A stretch of 64,000 nucleotides of DNA from Tieghemiomyces parasiticus (taxonomy: Eukaryota; Kickxellomycota; Dimargaritomycetes; Dimargaritales; Dimargaritaceae). The notes below the pieces were generated by a model. That model was not told the DNA's origin. It saw nothing but the letters and a program-made list of their open reading frames with translations, and ran no database searches. The stretch spans positions 37,976 through 101,975 of the forward strand of contig JANBPT010000033.1 in the NCBI GenBank assembly GCA_027575765.1. The letters run 5' to 3'. Positions 32,430-44,284 of the stretch are shown piece by piece. The translations under genes were made by a program, and so were the position numbers. Positions within the stretch are counted from its first letter, which is position 1, and each line of letters opens with the position of its first letter.

Positions 32430-33091
32430 TGATCACTTTGTGTAGCGACGAGAGCTATTCAAGAGTAATCACACCTGATCGGCTCTGCGTGCTGATGTGC
32501 ATAGTTTGCCGACGTCCCTTGTTTTTGGTGGCCTTTTGCGTTGTCTTGCCAGCCCTGTATATATACGCACAGTCACGCATGCCGCTCGCCACTCAGCAGC
32601 ACAGCACCGTTTTGCATCGGTTCTTAACAACCTGTCACTTGGCTATCGGTCCCCGCCTGTCCGGATCTAAGCATGCCCTTCCGTTGTCCCTTAGATCCGC
32701 ATTTCGAGCCGCGCATAAGCGAGCGACTCCAACCCATAACGTTACCTACCTGCTACAGAGGCTTACAACAGCTTTGGTCCATTTTGCCGCCTAGTTTTCA
32801 CTTGTATGTCTATTTCTTTTTTACCAACCTCACTTTTAATGTATGCAGCCCGTCCCCTTGTACAATGAATTATCTCTGCCATTCTGAAAACGACTTAATG
32901 ATTGGCATCGGCCATCCTCATTAAGGATGATAACCGATTCCAAGGATCATAACGTGCAAATACAGGTCATTTATTACTTTTGATGAAGAGCGTAACCAGA
33001 AGTTCACATACCGGCACGGCAACCGGGCGTATTGTTGCCGCGGGCCTGGGCAAAGGCAGACTAGCTACCATTCAGGGGAGACCAATACAGC
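32430..33091. other. Convergent intergenic region (SPA2 and PHB1 3' ends)
   Basis: AT-rich, with a pyrimidine-rich stretch and a TATATATA near 32559. It presumably holds the two 3' untranslated regions. No gene is seen. Confidence 0.5.
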
Positions 33092-34171
33092 TTATTTCTC
33101 GGTCGAGACGTTCAGCAGCAGGTTGTTGCCGCCCTCGGCACCACTGGGAATGTAGGTCACGTTGCGGGCGCTGGACAGGGTAGTAGCGATGGCCTTGGAG
33201 GCCTCAATACGACGGAACTTGATCAGGCCGGCACCGGCTTGCTGGAGGGCGGCGGAGATGGTATCGGCAGCAATGGCCTCGCCCTCGGCGCGGATGATGG
33301 CGGCCTGCTTCTCCTGCTCGGCACGCTCAACGATGAACTTGGCGCGCTCAGCCTCCTGTTGGGCGATCTGCTTCTGCTCGACGGCGTTGGTGAACTCGCG
33401 ACCAAAGGTCATGTGGGTGATGGACACATCCTCCAGCTGAATGTTGAACTCCTGGGCCCGCTTGACCAGGTCCTCCCGGATCCGCGACGAGACCACCTCG
33501 CGCTGCGTGATGAGCTCGCCGGCGTCAAACTGGGCTACGATGGCCTTGAGGACTTCGTTGCCGATCGACGGGAGCACGCGCTCGTCGTAGTCCATACCCA
33601 GGTTCTGGTAAATGAGCGGCAGGCGCTCCAGCTCCGGACGGTGCAGCACACGCAGCGTCAGGCTTACCATCTGCATATCCTTGGACCCCGTGGTCGTCGA
33701 AATGTTGCGCGGCTTGGTACGCACGTCATAGAGGACCGCGCGCTGCAGCCACGGGATCAGAAAGTGCGTGCCTTCGCCCACCGTCTCGCCCTTAACACCC
33801 TGGAGACGGTCGAAGATGACAGCGCGCTGACCACCCTTGACTGGGAGCGGGGGGAAAGAAGGGGGGCGATGTAGCCATGGACAATAAGGGAGGAGGGCAG
33901 GTGGGAAGTTAAGGGTTAGGACGGACACCGGCTCTAACGGGTGGAATTCGCGACGGGCGGAGCTCACCTCTGCCGCCGATAAGAATATGGTTAGGGAATG
34001 CACTTAAGTTGCTATCCCGACGCTGACCATGCCGCCTGGCACGATAGCACGTGCTGTGACGGCACATTCATGAGCGCATCAGAACTTACCATCATACAGC
34101 GCTGACTGGGCTCCAGCGGCCAGAATGCCGAGGGGGATAATCGCCTTGGAGAGTTTGTCGAGGAAAGCCAT
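33092..34171 (-). CDS. PHB1: Prohibitin-1
   Basis: This encodes a subunit of the prohibitin ring complex of the mitochondrial inner membrane, which chaperones and organises membrane proteins. Exons 34171-34090 and 33840-33092 join in phase (codon split after the first base) to 276 residues, the usual length. The short N-terminal hydrophobic anchor ([17 protein letters not shown]) is followed by the SPFH/PHB domain: [80 protein letters not shown] coiled coil ([20 protein letters not shown]) and the C-terminal [19 protein letters not shown] follow. The first intron is about 250 bases. The neighbour QCR8 is also mitochondrial but has its own transcription unit. Confidence 0.96.
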
Positions 34172-34852
34172 GGCGGAAGGAAGGTGTGGGGAACTATACG
34201 AATGGGAACGGGTTATAAACGACGAATAAAAGGATTCCTGTAACAATTGGGCAATGTAGAATGTAGAAGGTGTGTTGAAGAATCAGGGCGGGCGTGGGGT
34301 CCCAGACGCGGATCAAGCCTGTCGGGTGCGGAGAATGAAGGGGAAGGGCGGCGGCCAGCTAGGTTCGACGGTGGGTGAGGCTTTGGACGGCTGCGGCGAT
34401 GTGGGGAAGGAGAAGGGTGGCTGTCTCCCGTTACGTGGCCCCCGCTGTCCCCCTACTTTCCGTAGGGTTTCCGGTTCGGAGCAAAAGCACGTGATCTCCT
34501 GCTGTCACTGGATGGCCCTTGGCTGATTTGGGGAGAGGAGGGGGGTATATTGACCATAGAGACTAACGTTAGGGTGTAGCCTACACAGGAAGAGTAGTCC
34601 ACCCTGTAACTTTTAACACTGCCTGGTTAATGGCCATAAACTCATCAAACTACGAAGCTACCGTTCCCAACACATATGCTACACGGAAAGAACCGAGGCG
34701 AGCTATCCCCGTCGCACGAATTGTTCATGAAGGGAACTCAACTCTGCTCGCCAGCTACAATAAAAGATCGTATCGGATTTATTTCTCAGCTGCAGACCGT
34801 ACGAACCCAGTTTACGGTATGATAGGTGCGGTATAGTCTAAACAAGTCTAGT
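34172..34852. other. PHB1 upstream region and QCR8 3' region
   Basis: Purine-rich on the plus strand around 34180-34420, which corresponds to a pyrimidine-rich leader of minus-strand PHB1. No gene is seen. Confidence 0.45.
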
Positions 34853-35107
34853 TTACTCCTTGCGCTCGTGGTGGCCGGCCTTGGAGTTAAGGTAGGCGTT
34901 GCGCTTCTTGGCCCACGAGTAGGTGAGGTAGGCGATGGCGGTGGGCGGAGCGACGTAGAGGAACTGGGCGCTGGTACGACGGATGATGTTGTAGAATCCC
35001 TTGCTAAAGAAGTTGGGAAACAGACGCTGTTGGTAGGATGACAGGCGGTAGGTGACGATACCGCGCTGCTTGGGGCCTCCGAGGTTACCAAAGACGGCTT
35101 CACCCAT
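34853..35107 (-). CDS. QCR8: Cytochrome bc1 complex subunit 8
   Basis: A small single-span subunit of respiratory complex III near the quinone site. One exon encodes 84 residues, close to the usual ~90. The start MGEAVFGNLGGPKQRGIVTY, the conserved RLSSYQQRLFPNFFSKGF, and the membrane segment around FLYVAPPTAIAYLTYSWAK, followed by a Lys/Asn/His tail, identify the family. There is no cleavable presequence, as expected for this subunit. The start is the only ATG giving the conserved N-terminus. Confidence 0.92.
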   Translation of the reverse strand: MGEAVFGNLGGPKQRGIVTYRLSSYQQRLFPNFFSKGFYNIIRRTSAQFLYVAPPTAIAYLTYSWAKKRNAYLNSKAGHHERKE

Positions 35108-36309
35108 GATGGCTTAGAATGTCTAGAAGTTGTAAAGGGGAAAAAGTGACTGGGTAATAGTCTAGAAGGGCACGAAAAAGGCAGTGCACAAGTCAGGTAT
35201 TGGGGTTAGTGGAAAAGCAGCAATGAAAGGGAGACAATGTCTTGAGCAAAGGCACGGGAGGGCAGGGTTGGGAGGTGAAACGGAATCTGAGCAGCGGATC
35301 CGAGGGACAACAGAAGCTGGCGGTGGATACGTTGGCAGGGAGGCGGGGGCCCGGGTCCATACACCCAGTTATAGGACCGACGCATATGGCGGGGAGCGCT
35401 CTTGTCAATGCTGCATCCCATCCCATCCCATCCGTCTCCACCTCGCCCTGCCCCCCAACCCAAAGCCTAGCCGCCGCCTCTCGGAAATATCACGTGACCA
35501 TGGCTTGACCATTGTGGAGTAATAGGGGGTGGTGGCCTTGACGCACTGGTTGCAAGGGAAAGTGGAGGGGGTACCGCAGGCAGCTGGTCCCCATCACCCC
35601 TACGGAGTCTATTTCCATACCCCCGGAAGCGCCGTTGAACCTGTCCTGCGCGCGTGTGGTCAGCGGACCCTGTTGAGCCGCTTGTAAGCTGTGGATCCAG
35701 TCAGTTATGGGCTGGTGCTATGGCCAGGCCGCAATCGAACTCTCCAGGCACTACACTCCTGCCGCCAGACCCACGCTAGAGGTAGTAGGCCAACGGCCCG
35801 TTGGAAGCCCCAGCAGTCGGAGTCCCAATGGCACTCCGGCCGACGCCGGGGCTTGCCGGCAGCTCTGCGTCGCTCGGCTGCAACTTATCCGCTGGATCAC
35901 CCGCCCGGGGGCTTGGCGCCTTCCAAAGCCACGGTTCCATATACACGTTTTTTCTGCCACTCCTTGGGCTGTAAGGCCGGCGCTCATTAGCGTACTCGAC
36001 TCTTCCCGCTCTCCCATTCCACGTGAAGGCCTCGTAGCTCTCCGCCAGGCTCACTCGCTTCCTTCCTCTCACATTCTCTCCTTTGCCGTCACTTGTGGCT
36101 GCGCGCATACTACCTTGTCCCGTCCTTGCTTCGCCATCACTGCTTTTCTTTCGAACCTCTTACCCATCTCACCTGTCGCTAGCTGCGATAAGGTTCCACC
36201 TGTCTTACGCCGTCTGCCTTCTTTCTCTGCCATCTTTGTATTCGCTTAATTGCATATTCCCGCTTCCTCCCATTCCCCTACCTGCTTCTGCCCAACCCGC
36301 CCGCTAGCC
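35108..36309. other. Divergent intergenic region, QCR8 to Rab5
   Basis: 1.2 kb between divergent starts. A strongly pyrimidine-rich block at about 36055-36305 is the presumed leader of the Rab gene; the QCR8 side is purine-rich on the plus strand. A TCCCA direct repeat lies near 35415-35430. No gene is supported. Confidence 0.4.
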
Positions 36310-37167
36310 ATGAGTGCCACCGCCGACCCCACCACCACCGCGCCCTTCCCGGCCGACCCGGACGCCAAACCCATCCAGGTCAAGCTGGTTCTGCTGGGCG
36401 AGGCCGCCGTGGGCAAGTCCAGCCTTGTATCCCGCTTTGTCCAGAATAAGTTCATGGACAACAGGGAGCCCACTATCGGCGCCGCTTTCACCACCCAAAA
36501 GTGTCGTCTGGAAGATAAAGTCATCAAGTTCGAAATCTGGGACACCGCCGGCCAGGAGCGCTTCTACTCGCTGGCCCCCATGTACTACCGCAATGCCCAT
36601 GCGGCCATCGTGGTTTTTGACGTTACCCGCGCCTCCTCCCTGCAGAAGGCCCGTACCTGGGTGAAGGAGCTGCAGCGCCAGGGCAACCTCAACATGGTCA
36701 TTGCTCTTGTGGGTAACAAGCTCGACCTGGTTCAGCCCTCGACCGCTGCCGTCGCTGCTGGTGAGGAGGAAGGTGACGACGAGACACCCACTGCCACCGA
36801 GTCTGCTCCCGCCGCGAGCCCCGGTCCTCAGGGGGGTGATGCGACCGAGGCCGACGACGGTGACGCCGACAGCGAGCCTGAGTTTATACCCCGCCAGGTC
36901 ACCACCGAGGAGGGTGAGGCCTACGCCGCCGAGGCCGGCCTTCTCTATTTCGAAGCCAGCGCCAAGACGGGAGAAGGCGTGCAGAGCATCTTTAATGAGA
37001 TTGCCAAGAAGCTGCCCACGGACCAAATCTTGTCCCAGAGTCGGGCCGGGCGTGCCGGTGGGCTCAACTCCGGTTCGGTTAACGTTGATCTGGTCAACGA
37101 GAGCGGGTTCGGCCGCAGCAACCCCGGCCAGACCGGTAGCAACGCCGCCTCGGGTTGTGCCTGCTAA
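36310..37167 (+). CDS. YPT5: Rab5-type GTPase with a long acidic insertion
   Basis: This is an endosomal Rab GTPase of the Rab5/Vps21 branch, controlling early-endosome fusion. One exon encodes 285 residues, longer than the usual ~210-220. GTPase motifs are intact: GEAAVGKSS (residues 30-38), a switch I segment [20 protein letters not shown] (from about 77), NKLD at 136-139 and ASAK near 216-218. The effector-loop sequence EPTIGAAF and [19 protein letters not shown] point to Rab5. The C-terminal Cys-Ala-Cys ending gives two geranylgeranyl sites. Between NKLD and ASAK an insertion of about 50 residues, rich in Glu, Asp, Ala and Pro (about residues 144-200), replaces the normal short loop. The frame is open throughout, with no splice sites flanking it that would restore the normal loop. 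The gene symbol is by family and approximate. Confidence 0.93.
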   Translation: MSATADPTTTAPFPADPDAKPIQVKLVLLGEAAVGKSSLVSRFVQNKFMDNREPTIGAAFTTQKCRLEDKVIKFEIWDTAGQERFYSLAPMYYRNAHAAIVVFDVTRASSLQKARTWVKELQRQGNLNMVIALVGNKLDLVQPSTAAVAAGEEEGDDETPTATESAPAASPGPQGGDATEADDGDADSEPEFIPRQVTTEEGEAYAAEAGLLYFEASAKTGEGVQSIFNEIAKKLPTDQILSQSRAGRAGGLNSGSVNVDLVNESGFGRSNPGQTGSNAASGCAC

Positions 37168-37625
37168 ATTCGCACCCTCATTCCTTACCCTGCTTTTCTA
37201 TAAACCGACGTGTATCCATAGCTCACCGTATACCCCTCTCTCCGCCCATTGCCCTACCCGGTCCCGCTCCTCTGCCGACGCAGCGTGGATTCGCTGCCAA
37301 TAAGCAGACTGCTGTCCAGCATGCTTATGTCCTCCCCCTGGTCACCAACCTCTGCTCATTCGTTATCCCTGCCATTATACACCAGTTGTGATACTTTCAT
37401 ACTATTATTATTTTTATTGGGAACTTTTGATTCATCACTTCTTACAACTAAACGTACCACCATTATCTCTTACGGGAGCTGAAAGACTTCCCATGGTCGA
37501 TAATACAGTGCATTTCCGGACACAATGGTAATCCAGCGGATAGAACTGGCGTAGTAGTCAGAGGCCGGAATAGCCAGTGATGCTGCAGGGCGATAATAAG
37601 TCACCAAACCCGACCTCGGCCCTGA
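37168..37625. other. Convergent intergenic region (Rab5 and SDF2-like)
   Basis: Pyrimidine-rich near the Rab 3' end and AT-rich near 37390-37460; it presumably holds both 3' untranslated regions. No gene is seen. Confidence 0.5.
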
Positions 37626-38297
37626 TCAGGCTTCCCGGGCCTGAAAGTAGAACCCATCCTCGGCCACCCACTTGGCGTGGTCGCCCCGGCGTTTGGCTCC
37701 AACGACCTCGAGATGGCCGTCGATGGGGCTGCTGTACTTGTGCTCGGCGGCAGCCGCAAGGTAACCCTGGGTATCGACGTGACGTAGGAAAACAGGCTTC
37801 TCGCGTAGCCAATGGCTCTCGCCCTTGGCACACTCCAGTACCCAGTGGTCTCCGCCGTCAACCCCATCGAAGGCACTGACCTCAAACTGCTGAGACAGTG
37901 GAGACTGGAAATTGTGACTATGCAGGTAGAACTTCATAGACGTGACGTGTTGCAAACGTACCGTGGCCCCGCAGGGTACCTTGGCCCCGCGGACGGGCGG
38001 CGGGTTGGTAGCGTCATTACCGATCGAGCCCTGCACAGTCCACAGACTGACAGGGTCGTCCTTCTTGGCCACCGCGGTCACCGACCGCTGGCCGCTGCCC
38101 GAACCGTAACGGACATCCTTGGAGTACAGCTTGGTCTGTGTCGCCCTGTGCGTCAGTTTGAAACTGCTACCATAGGTGACCCACTCAAATCCTTTCTCGG
38201 GGTCCGGCGTGGCCGATTGGTTGGTTGAAGCCAGAAGGGCCGTGGCTACTAGAGTGACCCCGAGAAAAAACCGTAACCGGGCGGCCAAAGAGGGCAT
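37626..38297 (-). CDS. SDF2-like secretory-pathway protein with MIR repeats
   Basis: One exon encodes 223 residues. The first ~24 residues (MPSLAARLRFFLGVTLVATA) are a signal peptide. The rest is three MIR repeats as in SDF2/SDF2L1: YGSSFKLTHRATQTKLYSKD with VRYGSGSGQRSVTAV, CGATVRLQHVTSMKFYLHSH, and FLRHVDTQGYLAAAAEHKY. Family members act in the ER lumen with protein O-mannosylation and chaperone machinery. The C-terminus is FYFQAREA and lacks an HDEL/KDEL-type retention signal, so the protein may be retained by partners or secreted. The frame stays open 110 codons upstream, but the chosen ATG begins exactly at the signal peptide. Confidence 0.9.
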   Translation of the reverse strand: MPSLAARLRFFLGVTLVATALLASTNQSATPDPEKGFEWVTYGSSFKLTHRATQTKLYSKDVRYGSGSGQRSVTAVAKKDDPVSLWTVQGSIGNDATNPPPVRGAKVPCGATVRLQHVTSMKFYLHSHNFQSPLSQQFEVSAFDGVDGGDHWVLECAKGESHWLREKPVFLRHVDTQGYLAAAAEHKYSSPIDGHLEVVGAKRRGDHAKWVAEDGFYFQAREA

Positions 38298-41200
38298 GTC
38301 GGATGGGAGGCGAGATGGCGTCGGGGTATGGTGGAGGGTAGTGAGGCTATTGCTGCAGCAAGGCTTGCGTTGCTGATGCGCAGAGCTCGGTTTGATGCCA
38401 AAGTTGCAGGGTGGAGATGGATGCGGATGACAGCAATTTGGAGTGTGAGGCAAGTTGCTATGGGATGCTACCGGCGGACGAGCTGAAGGGAAAGTAAGAG
38501 AGGGTTCTACCCATTGACCCTTTGCTTCGTTTCCCATCCCGCCGAACACAGTGTTGGTGGCTCCTTGTACGCTAGAGGGCCTCAGAGTGTTAAAAAAATG
38601 TGGCCTATCGGCACCTCTAGTGAGCATGGAGAGTGGGGAGCCGGCGGTTCAGTCGCAAAATCGGTCGACCTGTCCTCTATCCTTCTGAGGGCCCTTCGCC
38701 CGGGGCCGAGACCGGCTACACCAGGCATACTGGAAGAGCCCCAGGCCAACGACGTGCCAATGGAAAGTATGGGTCGTAGCTTTCGCTGAGGTGGCAGGTT
38801 GACCCTTAACGAGTGGTCACACCTTGGTATTTACACGCACAGGTCTCATAGCACATGGGTGGGGTAGGAGCTCCGCCTGGTTGATGATTAATGGGTGTTG
38901 TGGCACCACCTTATTCGCCCACCTTGCCATAGATATTTTAGGACCGTCGGCTTTAGGACACTGACTATGCTATCCTCCCCGATCGGGGAAAAGGAACCTA
39001 TTGATGGTCCGGCGCTGATAGATGACGAACATAATGGCATCATGAGTCTCGACGTACTGTCAAAAGATGGCCTCTACCGACGCATTGAGAAGCGTACGCC
39101 GATTAATGCGAATCGTCTTCACGTCAGCTGCGCTGGTTACCTACTTTTATAGCCTTGGAATGCACCTAGTCAGCCCAAGCCCACGAGAATGACTCTTCCA
39201 CTTCTGTAGCATCCCCCCCCTACCTTAGTGTCAAGTGGTTCCATACGTGAAAGGCGGTACAGTATCCTCCCAGTGGCATCGTGTCCCTGAGGTGCTCTGT
39301 AAAATTCAAAGAGCATCAATTAACCGGTAGGTTATGTTATCATTTCCCTGCTGAACCTGACCCAATTAGCGAAAGTGAGGCGATCAGGGACCAAAGCAAT
39401 GCCGAATTAAGGTGTGACGGGCCTGTTTAAGTTCCCTTATATCACCTGCTTTCGTCAATAGAAGGAGTATGAAGGGGTGGGTGTACAACCAATCTAATCA
39501 ATCTATGTATAAGCCCGAATCACCAAGTAAGCGTAGCAATAGCATTCTGTATATCGATTTAGTCGGATAGGTTTGTAAGCAATGATTAGTGTAGCTGAAC
39601 TAGGTCACCTCTCAAACAAACCCTGGGCACTTTCCATACCACCATCTTCGGACTGACCGAGGTATACAGTGTACCATCGCCAGGGACACGGCTCAGCGTA
39701 CCGATTCGATCTAACGTGCTAAGTACCCTTTGCGCCCATGCGATATTTCTCGCTAATATCTCGCTAACTGCTCGGAGGCGGAAGGGCCTCTCGACGATAT
39801 TTCAACGCCCCCACCGCAGACGTAAAACTAGATGCCGACTACTTAGGGCATGTAATGGAGGCGAGGTAACATCCCAGGCTAGGCCACCATTCTTGCCTAC
39901 TTATAATATATGATCCACACTGGCTTTCGCGACCTCGCTTCCCATCGCTGGCTTTATTTACTTTGCAGCGCACGGCTTAATTGATTGCCATAATGATCTA
40001 GACCCACTGGTTGATAATGCGGACTTACTCGTTCGAAACGCAGTTGCTTGATAAAATCTCTGCTGCGACCCAATGGTCAACTCGTTTCGTCCTTCTTATA
40101 TTTTTTATTGCCCATCCATTATCCTACCCTCGAAATTGCCCCCATCTAACCTTATCACGGGCAACATACCATCATGAGTCCTATATCCTAGGTCGGTCGT
40201 TTATAACCGCCACCGTATCTCTTCTTTCCCTTTCCCCCAACTTTCCTTTGCCGCCAGTGCTCTGACTTATGCAAGCCTTCTGTTGAAGAATATAAGCCCA
40301 AAAAAATCCTTTGTCAGACAATTACTACCAACAGCGCCGTTTCTCCGTCCTGCCTTATGGCTTTTCTTCCCTCCCTTCGACCCGTCATCATGTTCAGTTT
40401 AGTGTGAATATCCCGTATGTACCATCGTACTACCTCCTAAGCCCCTTCTCTTAGCTATTCGGTCACCTACCTACTAGGCAACCTAATCCCTACGTTGATG
40501 GATTATCCACTAAAATAAATTACACCAGCTTGTAAAATAAGCCCACTATCACCAGCCCCGTACTCCGGATGGTGATGCTGAGCCTCTCTGACTGCCCGGT
40601 CCGCTTTTTTGTTCAGAAATATGGCTGTCGCAACAAATAGGTGAATATCGTCTTTCCGTCATGCACCTCAGGCACTGAGGTCCAGTTACAACCCCACGTC
40701 GGTTCTATTGTAGACCTCTAATGTCACATTGAAAAGATTTGTCCTGCTGTCTCAGCTACAAACAACACGGCAACCTGTATGCCTAGAGATGGTTTATCAG
40801 ACAATGATGCTACAATGCTGGTCAACTCCCCTTCCCTCGCCCTGTATGCAAATACCATTTTACGTAGGCCCATTATCTTTTCCGATTGGTACCATAGCTG
40901 TGCCAGTCTCTGTAGCCACCCTCGCAGATTTCACAGGTCATCGCACTCTTGTTGTCGATGCCCCTGGTGGCACCTTACCTTACTCGCCCAGTATCTTTTA
41001 CACTGTCTAGATATCCACGACAGGCAACTTACTTAACCCCGACCGAGTTGCAGTCGCCTCCTAATCTGGCTGGTATAGCCCGTCCTAGGAATCTGTTATA
41101 CTCACTAGCTCAACGTTATTATTCACCCCATACCTCTATCAGACTTGCCTTGATTAAACACTTTAAATTGCCATGGCTGTGTTCACGGTGGTCACATATT

Positions 41201-41883
41201 TCTTATAGTTGACACCGCCATTCATTCTTTTATTCTTTTATACTACGTTTCATGATCCACAGTTAGGTATTGATGCCTAGAGTATATATAGCTCTGTTAG
41301 TTACGCCTTCGTAACCTTGGCTACAGCTAGATAATCAATCCAGCCCTTATTAAACAAACCATGTCGGATATATGTATATCCCTTGACTGGGGATAGCCAC
41401 GTGGGGGTTTTTTAAGGCATGTGGCTTAAATATAGCACTGTTGATGCTGTCGCGTATGGGTCTTGTAGGTAGGTTGTATGTGTTGTAGCTTTAATTTACA
41501 AACACGACACCGCATGTTTAGATACTTTAGAGAACGGCAGTGCCGAAACTCTCACAGTCAGGTGACTTAGTCACTTTTTTTTTTACACTGGCCCAGTAAG
41601 CGTTGCCCAATATGTCGGGCCTAGCGTTTTGGTGATCGCAACAGAGGGTATCCTCACCGACTTGCTGGCGGCATGCGGCCAAACCAGCAAGTGACTTGTC
41701 GCCTTCCCGTTCCTCGTTGCTACTCCATAGTTTAGTTCTGATGCCTTCTGCCACTGTGCATTTACCTCCATTGAAACTTGCTAGTATATGACCCATGTGC
41801 CTGGGCCGATTCCACACGCTTGACCCCGTTATCACCCTAACCAACTCCACAGCACTATCGCCTAAGCCAATTAACTCACTACG
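38298..41883. other. 3.6-kb gene desert
   Basis: AT-rich sequence between the SDF2-like and NOL12 genes. I see no gene, tRNA or transposon with support. A frame at 40729-41010 has a hydrophobic C-terminal part, but it overlaps two other frames and has no recognisable features. The last ~150 bases upstream of 41884 are the NOL12 promoter and leader. Confidence 0.4.
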
Positions 41884-42943
41884 ATGAACAATACGTCGCT
41901 GCTCACGCAAGGCGCTGCCATTTACGCCAAGAAGCGGTCTTTCCGCAAGCAACAAGTTGAGGAAGTAAAATTCGACCTGTCCGACCGCAAGTAAGTCTCG
42001 AGCGAACATCGCATTCCCCCCTTCCCTTTATCTCTGGGGGGTCTCCGTCCCTCGTCAAACGCCTATACAGCCAATCCTAATCTGGCGCATATCATTGTCA
42101 TACCCGCCACTTTCTACCCAGAGAGTACCTTACGGGCTTCTCCAAGCGCAAGAAGCAGCGCAAAGAGTTCCATGAGGAGAAGCTTAAGCAGCGTCACAAG
42201 GAAGAGCTCAAAAATGCCCGTCTCGAGGTAGGTTACATTCGTTTCCTGTAGAGAAGTGAATAGAACTGGGGTTGAGCGTGACACCATCTACCCTCCATCA
42301 GTCCCTAACCCTCTATCTATGGAACGCACCACTTATCACGTAAATAACAGCGCCGGGAACATCTCAAGAAGCAAGCGGAACAGAACGTCGCCGAACAACG
42401 GGCATATTACGGTAGGTCTACGCGACAGACACTTGGATGTCAGATTTCCGCTGCTGGATGGAACATCCACCGTATTTAAAAAGCACATCTACTGGGCTGA
42501 TCGTTGTCATCTAATCACTTCATATTATTTATATTTGTTTATACTACGCCTGATCTCTAGCGGCTCTGGCGGGCGAAGATGATACAGACGGGTCTGAAGT
42601 GGAGGAGGGGTCCGAGGATGAAAGTGCTCCGGCCGGCCCAGACGTTCAAGAGTTCGAGACCCCCGAAACACTGACCACAGTGACGGTGGTGACTGACTTT
42701 GACTTGGACGACTTCCAAAGTATCAACAAGCCAAAGCCGGCGGCTGCTTCAAACAAGCCCACCGGGCGGTCGGAGGCCACCCCCAAGAAACCCGCCCTGA
42801 CCCGCGCACCGAAGCCCAAGCGTAAGACTTTCCGGTACGAAAACAAAACGACCCGGTTGCTAGAAAATTCGAAGCAGTACAACAAGCACCAGTTACGCGT
42901 TAAGAAAAAGCAGGAGAAGGTCAAGCGGCAGAAGAAAAACTAG
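41884..42943 (+). CDS. RRP17: NOL12/Rrp17-family ribosome-biogenesis protein
   Basis: A nucleolar RNA-processing factor; yeast Rrp17 is a 5'-3' exonuclease for pre-rRNA. Four exons, 41884-41990, 42122-42227, 42351-42411 and 42561-42943, join in phase to 218 residues. The family core is clear: AIYAKKRSFRKQQVEEVKFD, then REYLTGF followed by KRKKQRKEFHEEKLKQRHKE and REHLKKQAEQNVAEQRAYY across exons 2 and 3. The last exon is acidic (EDDTDGSEVEEGSEDES), then basic (KPKRKTFRYENKTTRL; KKKQEKVKRQKKN). This acidic-to-basic pattern and length match the family. All introns have GT-AG ends. Confidence 0.93.
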
Positions 42944-43230
42944 TTTCTTTAATGTATTCTAACTCTTACCATTGGTGACTATAAAGATACTAGCTCTCCC
43001 CGTTAAAATTTAGAGATTGGAGTTTGTTAGGTACATCAAAATCCCCACGGCAAGCATAACTTGAGGGCCCAGGTATAGGGGTTGCAGATGAAACATAGGA
43101 GAGTCAACGATGGCAAATCGATTGGTATAAACTACTACAGAACTGCGCCATTTTTGATTTCACACCTTGCTTTTATAATCATCCATTATATTTACTTTTT
43201 AAAGCCACCCCCTGCCCCACTCCGCCCAAA

Positions 43231-44284
43231 TTAACCAGATGCAATGTATGAGCCCTTTTTTATAATTACTATCTGGAGGGCCGCAAGGCAGATGTTATTC
43301 TAAATGTTTTGCCTTCCAAGCTAGGCCTGGCTGCCCCTAGCCACTCCACCATCTACAGGTGGCTGGCTCGCTTTTACATGGGTCACTACTCTTTTGCAGA
43401 TGACTCTCGTTCTGGCGGCCCATCAGATGACATTGGTGGATATTATGGGGACGTAATCCTGAGGCGGCTGGGGGAAGATCCTCGACTTGTTGCTGAGCAG
43501 CTGGCCTGGGTCTGCCATACTTCCCCTAGTACCATGCACAGAGTCCTGCGCAGGGACCTGGGGTTGCACAGCTATTTCAATAGCTGGATCCCTCACAACC
43601 TCATTGATAACCAGCGCCACCAGCGGGTACGTTTTACCACCGAGTTCCTAGAGGAGTTCGACAAGGGCCAGTGACTACCTGCTGGACTCCATCGTCATAG
43701 GTGGTGAGACCTGGGTGTACCTTTATGATCCCTCTGCTGGCTCCAATTGCCGGAGGTGGTGTCCTCAAGGTGGTCCTGTCCCAACTGAGACCCGCCAAGG
43801 CCATACCACACCAAAGGTGATGTTGACCATTTATTTCACCAGGCGTGGCCTATTACACCTGAGCGTCAAGCCCTCCCCAGTTTCACGGTCCCTGCCAACC
43901 ACTACATAGGGGTTAGACTTGAGGCTATGCTCCAGGCCTGGGCAAAGGCATATGAAAGTTTGGAGTATTCTTCTCCATGGCTCTACCACTATAATACACC
44001 ACTGCATTGCACTACAGCCACCTATGCCTAAACTTCCAACACCAGTGCTAAACTTCTACCAGCCCCCCCCCATCAATCCGGACCTAACCCCCTGCGACTT
44101 GTGGCTGTGCAGGGGTGCCAAACGGCGGCGGTGCGGTAAGGAGCTCATCACACTGAAGGTCGTGGTGAACGCCTGGCAATCGGAACTTGCCAGGCTCCAG
44201 ACACGTAACTATAGAGCCTGCGATGATGGCTGGTTAGGAAGGGCTCGCCGAGCTATACAGAGTGATGGTCATTATTTTTAATTA
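43231..44284 (+). pseudogene. Decayed mariner-type (Tc1/mariner superfamily) transposase
   Basis: Similarity runs across three frameshifts, in segments about 43276-43674, 43675-43890, 43891-44020 and 44021-44281. The N-terminal helix-turn-helix part shows SHSTIYRWLARFYMGHYSF, LGEDPRLVAEQLAWVCHTSP and TMHRVLRRDLGLHSYF. The catalytic part shows ETWVYLYDP, KVMLTIYFTRRGLLHL and PDLTPCDLWL. In intact relatives the first catalytic site reads GDETW; here it is GGETW. The second, HDN, is HYN. So two of three catalytic acidic residues are changed, in addition to the frameshifts, and the copy cannot encode an active enzyme. I could not identify terminal inverted repeats or a TA target duplication with confidence. 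Element boundaries are approximate. Confidence 0.88.

Noticed and set aside
40729..41010. 93-residue frame with hydrophobic C-terminus in the gene desert
   Set aside because: Overlaps two other equally open frames in AT-rich sequence and shows no family features.
41527..42009. 160-residue minus-strand frame overlapping NOL12 exon 1
   Set aside because: The supported gene there is NOL12 on the plus strand; the antisense frame has no recognisable protein.
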